From an uncultured Fidelibacterota bacterium (GTDB taxonomy: Bacteria > Fidelibacterota > Marinisomatia > Marinisomatales > Marinisomataceae), in contig CACKGC010000001.1 of NCBI GenBank assembly GCA_902599655.1, forward strand, positions 33,570 to 97,569: a stretch of DNA of 64,000 nt, written 5' to 3'. A program made the position numbers and the translations under genes. This document shows, piece after piece, positions 34,512 through 43,179 of the stretch (position 1 is its first letter; each line of letters begins with the position of its first letter). The notes below the pieces were generated by a model that worked only from the letters and a program-made list of their open reading frames with translations, made no database searches and was not told where the DNA came from.

Positions 34512-35655
34512 TCTTCTGCCCAAGAATCAATGTGTGGATTTCATGCGTTCCTTCATACGTGTAAACCGTTTCAAGATTCATCATATGTCTCATTACTGAA
34601 TAGTCATCCATTATACCATTGGCTCCAAGAATTTCTCTTGCACTCTTAGCACAATCTCTTGCAATGGCTACATTATTTTTCTTTCCAAGGGAAATATGAG
34701 CAAAATCTAATAAGTTCGAATCTTTTAGTTTACCCAATTGAATTGCTAATAATTGCGCTTTGGTAATCTCTTGAACCATTTCAACTAGTTTTTTTTGGGT
34801 CAATTGGAAGCCTGCAATAGGTTTTGAGAACTGTTTTCTGTCCTTACTGTAGGCAAGTGCAACTTCATAACAATCTATTGCTGCTCCTATTGTTCCCCAA
34901 ACAATTGAATATCGGGCTTGAGTCAAACAAGATAATGGACCTTTTAAACCCTCAACTCCTGGCAAACGATTTTTATCAGAAACTCTTACATCTTTCATAA
35001 ATAATTCAGAAGTAATAGATGCTCTTAAACTCATTTTACCATGAATATCGGATGCAGTAAAACCCTCCATTCCTTTTTCAAGTAGAAAACCTCTTACTAT
35101 ACCTTCTTCATCTTTAGCCCAAACTACTGCTACATCTGCAACAGTTCCATTAGTGATCCACATTTTAGATCCATTAATAATCCAGTCATCTCCATCTTTT
35201 ACAGCTTTAGTAGTCATCCCGCCGGGATCAGAGCCATGGTTTGACTCGGTTAAACCAAAACAACCTACAGCTTCTCCGGATGCAAGCTTTGGTAGCCATT
35301 TATCTTTTTGCTCTTCTGTTCCGTATTGAAAAATAGGATACATTACAAGACCGCCTTGAACACTACACACAGATCTTAAACCTGAATCACCTTTTTCTAA
35401 TTCCTGCATAATTAAACCATAAGCAGTACTGCTAATTTCACTACCACCATATTTTTTAGGTAATGTTGCACCAAAAAATCCTAGATCACCCATTTTTGGA
35501 ATTAAATCAACAGGGAATGAACCTTTTTCATAATATTCATTTACCAAAGGCAAAAACTCTTTTGTTACAAATTCGTTTGCTGTTTTTTGAATTAACAGCT
35601 CTTCATCTGTTAAAAGAGTAGTAATGTTGCAAAAATCTGGACCAATATATTTCAT
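34486..35655 (-). CDS. Acyl-CoA dehydrogenase, glutaryl-CoA dehydrogenase-like
   Basis: This 389-residue flavoprotein has the whole acyl-CoA dehydrogenase fold. 'CFGLTESNHGSDPGGMTTKA' and 'WITNGTVADVAVVWAK' are the FAD- and substrate-binding loops, and the catalytic base is E368 in 'TYEGTHEIHTLILGQKI', the pattern of glutaryl-CoA dehydrogenase. That enzyme oxidises and decarboxylates glutaryl-CoA to crotonyl-CoA in lysine and tryptophan breakdown and gives its electrons to ETF, encoded at 28100-29835. Closely related enzymes act on other acyl-CoAs, so the substrate is inferred. Confidence 0.88.
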   Translation of the reverse strand: MKYIGPDFCNITTLLTDEELLIQKTANEFVTKEFLPLVNEYYEKGSFPVDLIPKMGDLGFFGATLPKKYGGSEISSTAYGLIMQELEKGDSGLRSVCSVQGGLVMYPIFQYGTEEQKDKWLPKLASGEAVGCFGLTESNHGSDPGGMTTKAVKDGDDWIINGSKMWITNGTVADVAVVWAKDEEGIVRGFLLEKGMEGFTASDIHGKMSLRASITSELFMKDVRVSDKNRLPGVEGLKGPLSCLTQARYSIVWGTIGAAIDCYEVALAYSKDRKQFSKPIAGFQLTQKKLVEMVQEITKAQLLAIQLGKLKDSNLLDFAHISLGKKNNVAIARDCAKSAREILGANGIMDDYSVMRHMMNLETVYTYEGTHEIHTLILGQKITDLPAFE

Positions 35656-35686
35656 AATTTTATGTTGAATTTTATATCAAACTACA

Positions 35687-36466
35687 CTAAAAAAGCAAGT
35701 CTGAAACCCCCTCAAACAATACTGAATTTGTAGCAATAATTGTATCTGTAACAAGTGTTTTTTTTTGATTATAAATAATTTTTTTGTCATTAATCGTTTT
35801 AAACACTCCTCCTGCTTCTGAAACAAGACAATCTCCTGCACATATATCCCATTCATTTTTTGGAGCAATAGTCGTAAAAATATCATAATTACCTGAACTG
35901 ACAAGTGCTAACTTATATGCAACACTACCAATAGGATTAATAGATTTAAAGTCATTACTATATGGCTCCCACTCCTTTCTTTTTACCTCCGATCTACTAA
36001 CCGTTATGGATGCATCTAATAAATTTGTTTTTTGACTGACGTTTACCTTTTTACCATTCAAATAAACTCCTTTATTTTTTTGACATGAAAACATTTCATC
36101 GGTTGCAGGATTATAAATAACACCAACAACAGGGTGTCCCTCATAAACCATAGCGATACTAACAGAAAAATGTGGAATACCCTCAATAAATTCTTTAGTA
36201 CCATCTAAGGGATCAACAATCCAGACTCTATCTTTAATAAGTCTTTCTTCCGTATCAACTGTTTCCTCAGAAAGCCAGCCGTCATTAGGAAATTCCCCGA
36301 TTAAAAAATCAGATAAGTATTCATCAGCTTCATTATCAGCAATTGTAACTGGATTGTCTATTCCTTTCATTTTGACTTTATTATACTCTGACTTATAATA
36401 TTTCATAAGGATTTTTCCAGCATTTCTTGCTGCTACTTTTGCTGCAATTAATTCTTCATTAAACAT
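35687..36466 (-). CDS. Inositol monophosphatase family phosphatase (CysQ/SuhB-like)
   Basis: This 259-residue enzyme has the Mg-dependent phosphatase motifs: 'WLSEETVDTEERL' with a metal-binding Glu, 'WIVDPLDGTKEFIEGIPHFSVSIA' (the D-P-L-D-G-T motif) and 'EWDICAGDCLVSEAGG' (the W-D-x-A-A motif). The 'DPLDGTKEFI' form is typical of 3'-phosphoadenosine 5'-phosphate phosphatase (CysQ), while inositol phosphatases have 'DGTTNF'. CysQ recycles PAP from sulfate activation. The call between CysQ and other members is therefore fairly good but not certain. It lies 31 bases upstream of the acyl-CoA dehydrogenase gene. Confidence 0.85.
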   Translation of the reverse strand: MFNEELIAAKVAARNAGKILMKYYKSEYNKVKMKGIDNPVTIADNEADEYLSDFLIGEFPNDGWLSEETVDTEERLIKDRVWIVDPLDGTKEFIEGIPHFSVSIAMVYEGHPVVGVIYNPATDEMFSCQKNKGVYLNGKKVNVSQKTNLLDASITVSRSEVKRKEWEPYSNDFKSINPIGSVAYKLALVSSGNYDIFTTIAPKNEWDICAGDCLVSEAGGVFKTINDKKIIYNQKKTLVTDTIIATNSVLFEGVSDLLF

Positions 36467-36547
36467 TAGAATAGATAATATGCATTTTAAATGTAAATTT
36501 CGTTAAATTAATATGATTTTGAGGCGTGAAGCTTAAAACAGTTTTTT

Positions 36548-36553
36548 TATAAT
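36548..36553 (+). promoter_or_regulatory. Candidate -10 box upstream of the RNase E/G gene
   Basis: A perfect TATAAT lies 106 bases before the RNase E/G ATG in an AT-rich divergent spacer. No matching -35 at 17 bases is evident, so this is weak; if real, the leader would include the palindrome at 36621-36642. Confidence 0.3.
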
Positions 36554-36620
36554 TTTTTTTATTTAAAGTAATTTTCTTATAAAATTCTTCTCTCCTCAAC
36601 TCAACAAATAAAATGAAAGA

Positions 36621-36642
36621 AATCAGAAGAATTCTTCTGATT
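36621..36642. repeat. 22-bp perfect palindrome before the RNase E/G start
   Basis: The two half-sites AATCAGAAGAA and TTCTTCTGATT form a perfect inverted repeat without a spacer. It ends 16 bases before the preferred ATG and directly before the ribosome site GAGG. It could be an RNA hairpin in the leader or a dimeric protein-binding site. Confidence 0.75.
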
Positions 36643-36658
36643 AATGAGGTATATAAAG

Positions 36659-38161
36659 ATGAAGAAAGAAATCTACATCAGCAAAGGAGTAGGTGAAACT
36701 CGTATTGCCGTGAAAGAAAACGGTAAGTTAGCTGAAATACACGTTGATAAACAATCGCAAGTTAAAACTGTCGGAAATATCTATAAAGGTATTGTTGAAA
36801 ATGTAATTCCAGGTATGCAAGCTGCATTTATAAATATTGGTCAAGATGTAAATGCATTCCTACCTTTTTCAGAAATTTCAGATTCTGAACTTATTGTAGA
36901 AAAAAACAATAAAACTCAAAACTCAAAAGAAGTAGATGTTCTTTTGCAGCCTGGTCAAGAAATTATTGTCCAAGTCATTAAAGAGCCTTTTGATAAAAAG
37001 GGTGCTCGAGTAACTACTGATCTATCGATAGCTGGACGATTTATCGTTTTGATACCTAAATCGAAATATATTGGGGTATCAAAAAAAATGAGAGATAAAT
37101 ATGAAAGAAGACGTTTGAAAAAAATTGCAATGGAAATTAAACAACCTGGCTTAGGAATGATCCTCAGAACAGTTGCTGAGGGTAAAACTGACTCACAAAT
37201 TGAAAATGACTACAAATCGTTGATTAAAAAATATAATGACCTTCTTTATAAGGCTGAAAAAAATAAGGCACCTAAACTTATCCATAATGATTTGAAGGTA
37301 ACCTCAAGTGTTTTAAGAGATTTGATTAGTGAAAAAGTTGAAAAAATCATTGTTGATTCAAAAGAAGATTACAAAAGAATCCAAAAAATGATCAAAGAAG
37401 ATGCTTTAGATATTGGAGATGCTTTAGAGCATTATAGAAAAAGAGAGCCATTATTTAAGGAAAGTGGTATCAATAATTCTATGATGAAATTATTAAGAAA
37501 AAAAGCATGGTTAAGAAGTGGTGCATACTTGATTATTGAAAGAACTGAAGCTATGGTTGTAGTTGATGTTAATAGTGGAAAGTTTGTTGGTAAAAAAGGT
37601 CATGAAGAAAACTCTTTGAAAATAAACTTAGAAGCTGCAAAAGAAATTTGTACCCAATTAAGATTAAGACATCTATCAGGATTAATATTAATTGATTTTA
37701 TTGATATGGTTAAACCAGAGAATCGCAAAAAAGTATTTCTTGAGATGAGAAAAGAACTCAGAAAAGATCGTGCTAAAGTTGCTGTATCAGAAATATCGGA
37801 ATTTGGTATTTTAGAAATGACAAGAGAACGAACAGGTTTAAGTATTATAGATTCATTAACAGATTGTTGTGAGGTGTGTAATGGAAACGGAAGAATCATT
37901 TCAAAAGATACATTATTAACAAGAATTGATTATTGGTTAAGGGATTATAAGAAGCAAAATAAAGATTTAAGATTAAAATTATTTTTGCATCCTGAATTAT
38001 CAGATTATCTCAAAAAAGAAAAGACGCGAGACTATATAAGATTGATGTGGAAAAATTTTATCTATTTAAAAGTAGTTAATGATGATACAATGAATAAAAA
38101 TCAATTTAGATTTACAAAGATGTCAGATTCAAAAGATATCACAAATGAAATAGGTACTTGA
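36659..38161 (+). CDS. rng: Ribonuclease E/G
   Basis: This 500-residue endonuclease cleaves AU-rich single-stranded RNA in rRNA maturation and mRNA decay. An S1 domain near residues 35-120 ('GNIYKGIVENVIPGMQAAFINIG') is followed by the RNase E/G fold with the metal-binding aspartates in 'AMVVVDVNSGKFVG' and 'GLILIDFIDM', and a zinc-link pair in 'CCEVCNGNGRI'. It lacks the long scaffold tail of E. coli RNase E, so it is RNase G-sized. I choose ATG 36659 because GAGG lies nine bases upstream. An ATG five codons earlier (36644) has no ribosome site and would run through it. It precedes rplU and rpmA. Confidence 0.93.
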   Translation: MKKEIYISKGVGETRIAVKENGKLAEIHVDKQSQVKTVGNIYKGIVENVIPGMQAAFINIGQDVNAFLPFSEISDSELIVEKNNKTQNSKEVDVLLQPGQEIIVQVIKEPFDKKGARVTTDLSIAGRFIVLIPKSKYIGVSKKMRDKYERRRLKKIAMEIKQPGLGMILRTVAEGKTDSQIENDYKSLIKKYNDLLYKAEKNKAPKLIHNDLKVTSSVLRDLISEKVEKIIVDSKEDYKRIQKMIKEDALDIGDALEHYRKREPLFKESGINNSMMKLLRKKAWLRSGAYLIIERTEAMVVVDVNSGKFVGKKGHEENSLKINLEAAKEICTQLRLRHLSGLILIDFIDMVKPENRKKVFLEMRKELRKDRAKVAVSEISEFGILEMTRERTGLSIIDSLTDCCEVCNGNGRIISKDTLLTRIDYWLRDYKKQNKDLRLKLFLHPELSDYLKKEKTRDYIRLMWKNFIYLKVVNDDTMNKNQFRFTKMSDSKDITNEIGT

Positions 38162-38194
38162 AAAGGACAAAATTAGCTATTAAGTTCCCACGCT

Positions 38195-38569
38195 ATGTTT
38201 GCAATTGTTGAAATATATGGAAAACAGTATAAAGTCGCTAAGGGCGACAAAGTCTTAGTTAATTCTAAGATTGATGTTGCTGAAGGAAAAACTATCAAGT
38301 TTGACAGTGTGAAAGCTATCTCAGACAAAGATAAAAGTATTTTTGAAGCGAAAGACTTGGCCAAATACAATGTTAGTGCTAAGGTGCTTGAACATTCAAG
38401 GGATGCTAAGGTTACAATTATTAAGAAAAAAAGACGAAAAGGCTACCAAAGAAAACGTGGTCACCGTCAAGATCTAACACTATTGCAAATTCAATCTATT
38501 TCAGCTGCTAAAACAAAAAAACCAGCTGCTAAGAAACCAGCTGCTAAGAAAACTGAAAGTAAAAAATAA
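38195..38569 (+). CDS. rplU: 50S ribosomal protein L21
   Basis: L21 binds 23S rRNA. Residues 1-103 match the family ('MFAIVEIYGKQYKVAKGDKV' and 'KVTIIKKKRRKGYQRKRGHRQ', a highly basic loop). The C-terminus has an added tail of about 20 residues made of lysine/alanine/proline repeats (AAKKPAAKKPAAKK), like histone H1-type tails, which makes the protein longer than the usual 103. rpmA follows 12 bases later, the common L21-L27 order. Confidence 0.96.
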   Translation: MFAIVEIYGKQYKVAKGDKVLVNSKIDVAEGKTIKFDSVKAISDKDKSIFEAKDLAKYNVSAKVLEHSRDAKVTIIKKKRRKGYQRKRGHRQDLTLLQIQSISAAKTKKPAAKKPAAKKTESKK

Positions 38570-38581
38570 GAGGAATTAACT

Positions 38582-38836
38582 ATGGCTCATAAGAAGGGAC
38601 AAGGAAGTTCAAGGAATGGTAGAGATTCTAATGCTAAAAGACTAGGCGTTAAAGTTTCTGACGGACAGTCTATTTTAGCTGGTGGAATTATTATAAAACA
38701 AAGAGGTACAAAGTATCATCCTGGAAGAAATGTAAAAAGAGGAAATGATGACACTTTATTTGCTACATCTCATGGCTTAGTCAAGTTTAGCAAAAAAGGT
38801 GGTACTACCTTTGTTAGTGTTCAAGAATTAAATTAA
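38582..38836 (+). CDS. rpmA: 50S ribosomal protein L27
   Basis: L27 lies near the peptidyl transferase centre. The 84-residue protein begins '[20 protein letters not shown]' and contains '[20 protein letters not shown]', both standard. The N-terminus starts directly with AHKKG, so no cleavable extension of the Firmicutes kind is present. GAGG lies eight bases before the ATG. The mdh gene follows three bases later. Confidence 0.97.
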   Translation: MAHKKGQGSSRNGRDSNAKRLGVKVSDGQSILAGGIIIKQRGTKYHPGRNVKRGNDDTLFATSHGLVKFSKKGGTTFVSVQELN

Positions 38837-38839
38837 GCT

Positions 38840-39775
38840 ATGACTAGACCTAAAATATCATTAATTGGCGGCGGTCAAGTTGGTGGAAATATCGCATTGC
38901 TTTCTGCGCAGAAAGAACTCGGCGATATCGTCATTGTTGATATACCCGAAGCAGAAAACTTCATGAAAGGAAAAGCTTTAGATATTTCACAGCTTCTTCC
39001 TCATGATGGTTACGACGCTAAATTATCAGGTACTTCAAAGTTTGAAGATATTAAAGATTCTGATGTTGTAGTAATAACCGCAGGATTTCCAAGACAGCCT
39101 GGAATGGATAGAGAAGATTTACTTCAAAAAAATCTGGATATAATGACTAATGTTGCTAATCAAGTCAAAAATTTTGCACCAGATGCTTTTGTAATTGTTG
39201 TTTCTAATCCTTTAGACGCAATGGTTTACGCTTTTCATAAAATTTCTGGGTTTGCAAAAAATAAAGTGGTGGGAATGGCTGGAGCTTTAGACAGTGCTAG
39301 ATTTAGATCATTTATCGCTGAAGCAACTAATTTATCATCTCAAGATGTGAATTGTATGGTTTTAGGCGGTCATGGTGATACTATGGTACCTGTAAGTAGG
39401 TTAGCTACTGTAGGAGGAGTTCCTTTATTCTCTTTACTTAGCAAAGAAGAAATTACAGCTATCGAAGACAGAACCAGATTTGGCGGTGGAGAAATAGTGA
39501 AACTTTTTGGAAAAGGTTCAGCATTTTATGCGCCAGCTCAATCTGCTGTTGAAATGATTGAAAGTTTTGTAAGAGATAAAAAAAGAGTTATTCCCTGTGC
39601 TTCACTATGTGAAGGAGAATTTGGTATTGATGGATACTTTATAGGAGTACCAACAGTCATAGGTTGTGGTGGTGTAGAAAAAATTCTGACCTTTGATTTA
39701 AATGAAGAAGAACAGAATGCCTTAAATAATACACTTACTGAAGTTGAAAAAACTGTTTTAGAAACAAAACTTTAA
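38840..39775 (+). CDS. mdh: Malate dehydrogenase (LDH-like type)
   Basis: Mdh interconverts malate and oxaloacetate with NAD. The 311-residue protein has the glycine-rich NAD motif 'GGGQVGGNIALL' at about 10-21, 'AGFPRQPGMDREDLLQKN' with the arginines that choose malate over lactate, 'VVSNPLDAMVY', and the catalytic histidine in 'VLGGHGDTMVP'. It belongs to the LDH-like group of bacterial Mdh. It follows the ribosomal genes by three bases. With FumC and KorAB in this window it supports a TCA cycle, possibly usable in either direction. Confidence 0.95.
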   Translation: MTRPKISLIGGGQVGGNIALLSAQKELGDIVIVDIPEAENFMKGKALDISQLLPHDGYDAKLSGTSKFEDIKDSDVVVITAGFPRQPGMDREDLLQKNLDIMTNVANQVKNFAPDAFVIVVSNPLDAMVYAFHKISGFAKNKVVGMAGALDSARFRSFIAEATNLSSQDVNCMVLGGHGDTMVPVSRLATVGGVPLFSLLSKEEITAIEDRTRFGGGEIVKLFGKGSAFYAPAQSAVEMIESFVRDKKRVIPCASLCEGEFGIDGYFIGVPTVIGCGGVEKILTFDLNEEEQNALNNTLTEVEKTVLETKL

Positions 39776-39778
39776 TTC

Positions 39779-40516
39779 TTGAATTTTATCAAAACATATT
39801 TCTTTTTATTAATACTCCTAACAAATCTTTTAGCTCAAGAGAATTTCCTAGTCGAAACTAAAATAAATGCCTCTTTTAAAATGGGGTCCATGCAATCTGA
39901 ATCAAAAACTATTTATTCAGAAGATACATTTTCTTCAAATGTTAAGTTTGCATTTAAGGGGAAAGGCGTTGCAAGATTAATGAGCAGAGAAATGCACAAT
40001 GGAACAATTATTTCATTAAATGATTCTACTGTATCAAATATTGATTTCAAGAAGAAAAAATTTTCGATAAAAACGTTTAATGAAATTCTTAAGGATAAAG
40101 AGAATAAAAACAATCAGAACGAAAATGATAACCAAAATAATTCTGATAATGAAAATATTAACCAAGAATTAAAATTTATTATTTCTGAAGAATTAGAATT
40201 GATCAATGGATTCGAAGCTTACAAGCTCACAATTGAAAGGGATGGAACTAATGAAATTTGGTTTTCAAAAACTCTAAGAGAACCTGATTTTGTAACTAAG
40301 ATTAAAAATGAAATTTCGGAGTTTCAAAATAGTTGGGCTGATATGTCAATTGATCTAACCGAATACGGAATAGATAAGGATTCTATAATTGTTAAAATGT
40401 CTACAGAAAGTGAAGATGGGAATTTTAATTTTGATTTAATTTCTTTCCAAAAATTTTTGGGGAATGACGAAGAATTAAAAGTACCTGAAGATTATAAAAA
40501 AGTTCGAAAAATTTAA
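39779..40516 (+). CDS. Secreted protein, DUF4412-like, unknown function
   Basis: This 245-residue protein starts with a TTG right after the mdh stop. No ATG is available that would keep the signal peptide (about residues 1-19, ending LLAQE). The mature part is beta-rich, with an N/D/E-rich low-complexity insert at about 105-125 ('NKNNQNENDNQNNSDNEN'). The pattern 'INGFEAYKLTIERDGTNEIWFSKTL' resembles DUF4412 proteins of Bacteroidota, which are thought to be periplasmic or outer-membrane-linked and have no assigned role. The assignment is tentative. It converges on the TPR gene with a four-base overlap. Confidence 0.6.
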   Translation: MNFIKTYFFLLILLTNLLAQENFLVETKINASFKMGSMQSESKTIYSEDTFSSNVKFAFKGKGVARLMSREMHNGTIISLNDSTVSNIDFKKKKFSIKTFNEILKDKENKNNQNENDNQNNSDNENINQELKFIISEELELINGFEAYKLTIERDGTNEIWFSKTLREPDFVTKIKNEISEFQNSWADMSIDLTEYGIDKDSIIVKMSTESEDGNFNFDLISFQKFLGNDEELKVPEDYKKVRKI

Positions 40517-41253
40517 TTATTTTTTACAATATTATTCATATCCTGAAATAACTTTTCTTCTCTTTTAAATGGTCTATCTAATAAAATGCCCCTATTAAAT
40601 AAATCATATGCTTTTTCTTCGTTGCCTAGTTTTAAATGAGTTTTTCCAAGCCAATAATATGTGCCTATATAATCTGGATTTAGCTCTAAACTCTTCTCAA
40701 GAAAAAATCTTGCTTGCTCAAAAGAACCTTGGGGAGGTTCTGAAAAAAGAAATGATGCTATTCTACGTGATGCTTTACCTAAGCTGGCGAGCTTATAGTG
40801 CCATTGTCCCATTATATTATAGCAAAATTCATCATCTGGTAATAGCTCAATAACTTTCAATGACAACTGTTCAATTTTCTTTGATTGTTCTATTTGCTTT
40901 CTAATACTTTCTTCCTCAACAGTTTTACCTAATGCAATAACGTACCATTTTAATACATTTGGATCCTCAGAGTTCAGGCTAAACGCATGATCAATGTATT
41001 TAAATGCTTTTTGAGCATTTTCTTTATCTTCTTTTTGTTGGATTGCTTTTTCAGATAAGTAATGATGAGTAATAGATAGTCTTAAAAGAATATCTTTATT
41101 ATTGGGATAAGAATTATTTAGCTCTTCAAGGGGGATTAGAGTTTCATTAAAGTTAAAGGCGCTTAAATCCTTATCTATTTTTGAGAAATCTTGAGCAAAT
41201 GTAACGCTATAATAAATAGGGATTATAAAAAAAATTTTGAGTAAAAGATTCAA
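40513..41253 (-). CDS. Secreted TPR-repeat protein
   Basis: This 246-residue protein has a signal peptide (residues 1-20, ending FAQ) and TPR-like helical repeats, e.g. 'NKDILLRLSITHHYLSEKA', 'NAQKAFKYIDHAFSLNSEDP' and 'DYIGTYYWLGKTHLKLGNEE'. The layout, with a 'GKASRRIASFLFSEPPQGS' linker before the last repeats, is like bacterial members of the 'regulator of microtubule dynamics' TPR group, which is only a name by similarity. It probably serves as a periplasmic binding scaffold. It is the last gene of the rdgB-sprA operon and overlaps the EEP gene by four bases. Confidence 0.75.
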   Translation of the reverse strand: MNLLLKIFFIIPIYYSVTFAQDFSKIDKDLSAFNFNETLIPLEELNNSYPNNKDILLRLSITHHYLSEKAIQQKEDKENAQKAFKYIDHAFSLNSEDPNVLKWYVIALGKTVEEESIRKQIEQSKKIEQLSLKVIELLPDDEFCYNIMGQWHYKLASLGKASRRIASFLFSEPPQGSFEQARFFLEKSLELNPDYIGTYYWLGKTHLKLGNEEKAYDLFNRGILLDRPFKREEKLFQDMNNIVKNN

Positions 41254-42275
41254 GGATAAAATCTGTACATTACTGGTTGATGGTCGGATATTTTGCCATC
41301 TACATTGTTATTAGAAATACCAGCTTCGGCAGGAACAGAAATTACATTTGAAGTTGATGTGGCATCTAATGTAAACATTGTCTGATTAATAATGATATGG
41401 TCTAGGTGCGCTGCTGAATAAGAACTTGACCACCCCTGCCAAGAGTAACCGCTTGCAGGGCCCTCGAGAATGCTTAAATCAGTTAATTTAAAAGATGAAG
41501 CTGAATCAAAATTATCCTGATCAGTAAACGGACTAAGGGTAGGATTAGTAATTGACTGAGAACCAACATTATTAAAATCTCCCAAAACAATAACATTATC
41601 GTTTGCTCTATTATTTAAAATATAATCAGTTAGCAGTAAGCTAGCATGGTGTCTTCTTGTTGTTTCATCGCTAGTATCATTCGCATTATAAGAGTCGTCA
41701 CCACAACATTTATAGTGTATTCCAATTAAATAAAGATTGATTGTTTTTATTCCATCTGACCATGTAACATAATTCTCCATGGGTGGCCTATCTGCAAACT
41801 GATATGAAGCGTTGTTAGCATAATCAGAGTCGCCATCATCACCATTTGGCGTGTCAGCCCATAACTCATTTTTAGAATTAAAAGTCACATATTGATTCTT
41901 GTATACTAAAGCAAATCCTAAATTTCCAGATTCTTCATCAAACACATAAGAATAGTTTGGCATAGTATTAACCATACTAATTAGTTCTGACTCTGATCTC
42001 ATTTCTTGAAAGAAGTAAATATCAGCGTTCCATTTTTGCATTAAATTCTTAACATAATCTTTAGTTGATGAATGCTGTGGAAATTGTCTGATATTCCATG
42101 TCACAATTTCAACTTGGTTAGATAAACCATAGTCTACTGCGTTCGGAAATTCGTAAGGGTTAGTATTATCTCCTCCGCCATTATCATCTCCTGAATCTGT
42201 TGGAGAACTACTACCGCCAGAGCACGCAAGAACGAAAATAATAATTAATAAATATTTATCTAATAGCTTAATCAT
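41250..42275 (-). CDS. Endonuclease/exonuclease/phosphatase-family lipoprotein
   Basis: This 341-residue lipoprotein (lipobox C18 in VLACS) has a Ser/Gly/Asp-rich linker and then an EEP (DNase I-like) domain. Visible motifs are 'IVTWNIRQFPQHS' (first strand, Asn), 'QEM' with the metal-binding Glu, 'VLGDFNNVGS' (D-x-N) and 'ISDHQPVMYRF' (the final D-H). The family includes nucleases and lipid or sugar-phosphate phosphatases. A cell-surface or periplasmic nuclease used to gain phosphorus or nucleosides is a plausible but unproven role. It overlaps the M28 peptidase gene by eight bases and the TPR gene by four. Confidence 0.85.
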   Translation of the reverse strand: MIKLLDKYLLIIIFVLACSGGSSSPTDSGDDNGGGDNTNPYEFPNAVDYGLSNQVEIVTWNIRQFPQHSSTKDYVKNLMQKWNADIYFFQEMRSESELISMVNTMPNYSYVFDEESGNLGFALVYKNQYVTFNSKNELWADTPNGDDGDSDYANNASYQFADRPPMENYVTWSDGIKTINLYLIGIHYKCCGDDSYNANDTSDETTRRHHASLLLTDYILNNRANDNVIVLGDFNNVGSQSITNPTLSPFTDQDNFDSASSFKLTDLSILEGPASGYSWQGWSSSYSAAHLDHIIINQTMFTLDATSTSNVISVPAEAGISNNNVDGKISDHQPVMYRFYP

Positions 42276-43179
42276 ATATATAATTTAATAATAAAGTTCC
42301 AACTTGTTGCAAGCTTTGTGGCGAGCAGTTTTCTGGTACATCATTTTGAGTGTGCCAATGATTATAAAATAAATTAGGATAATCAAAATCAATTATATCA
42401 ATTGCTGGTATTTGAGCGTTTTCCCAAAGTGGAACGTGGTCATCATAAATTTCATAACCAATTCTATATTCAAAAGCATTTAATCCTAGTTGATCGGCTA
42501 ACGTCCATATTTCTTTGACCATTTCAGGGTTAATCTGATAAGAAAATCTTTCAATTGGTATTTTCAAATATTTATCTCCTACCATATCCACTATTATTGC
42601 AGATTGTGGTTTAGAAATTGGGAGATTTTTTGAAAAATATTCTGAACCCATAGCGAAAGTATATGGTTGGCCGTTAATTCCAACATCTTCTGCGTCAAAA
42701 AAAACTAGGTCAATTCCAATTGGAGGCTCATTATTTGAAAATATAGTGGCAAGCTCCATAAGTACAGCTGTTCCACTTGCTCCATCATTAGCTCCTATAA
42801 CAGGCATAGATTGTTTTTCTTTATTTGGATCTTCATCTGATAAAGATCTTGTATCCCAATGAGCGCCAATTAACAATCTATCTTGTGATTCAAGATTAAA
42901 TCTAGCAATAAAGTTTTTTCCATCTCTTTCAATATTAGTCAAGTGTTCAAGATATGAAAATTCCTGCGTAATCAATTCCGAAGATAATGAAGTCAAATAT
43001 TCTTCTAAATAATTACTAAACTCTTTATGACCATTAGAACCTGGATTTCTTGGTCCAAAATTACATTGATCAACTAGATGTTGAAATGCTCTATTTGAAT
43101 CAAATTTTGGTATATTTTTTTCAATATTATCAGTTGAACAGCCTACTATAAATAAAATGATTATAAATAAATTTTTCAT
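42268..43179 (-). CDS. M28 family peptidase / glutaminyl cyclase-like lipoprotein
   Basis: This 303-residue lipoprotein (lipobox C14 in FIVGCS) has the M28 zinc site: 'GAHWDTRS', 'GANDGASGTAVLMELA' and 'VFFDAEDVG', with later 'IIVDMVGD' and 'HWHTQNDVPENC'. 'DTR...DND GASG'-type order and the late 'H.TQND' are typical of glutaminyl-peptide cyclotransferases in Bacteroidota, so it may form N-terminal pyroglutamate on exported proteins instead of cleaving them. It starts at the stop of sprA (TAATG), which makes a link to exported protein processing plausible. Confidence 0.85.
   Translation of the reverse strand: MKNLFIIILFIVGCSTDNIEKNIPKFDSNRAFQHLVDQCNFGPRNPGSNGHKEFSNYLEEYLTSLSSELITQEFSYLEHLTNIERDGKNFIARFNLESQDRLLIGAHWDTRSLSDEDPNKEKQSMPVIGANDGASGTAVLMELATIFSNNEPPIGIDLVFFDAEDVGINGQPYTFAMGSEYFSKNLPISKPQSAIIVDMVGDKYLKIPIERFSYQINPEMVKEIWTLADQLGLNAFEYRIGYEIYDDHVPLWENAQIPAIDIIDFDYPNLFYNHWHTQNDVPENCSPQSLQQVGTLLLNYIYD

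Noticed and set aside
35677-35904. 75-residue open frame inside the phosphatase gene
   Set aside because: It is a frame-shifted shadow of the inositol monophosphatase-family gene, without a ribosome site or known motif.
38519-38560. Tandem repeat in the rplU 3' end as a repeat element
   Set aside because: It codes the K/A/P tail of L21 in frame and needs no separate explanation.
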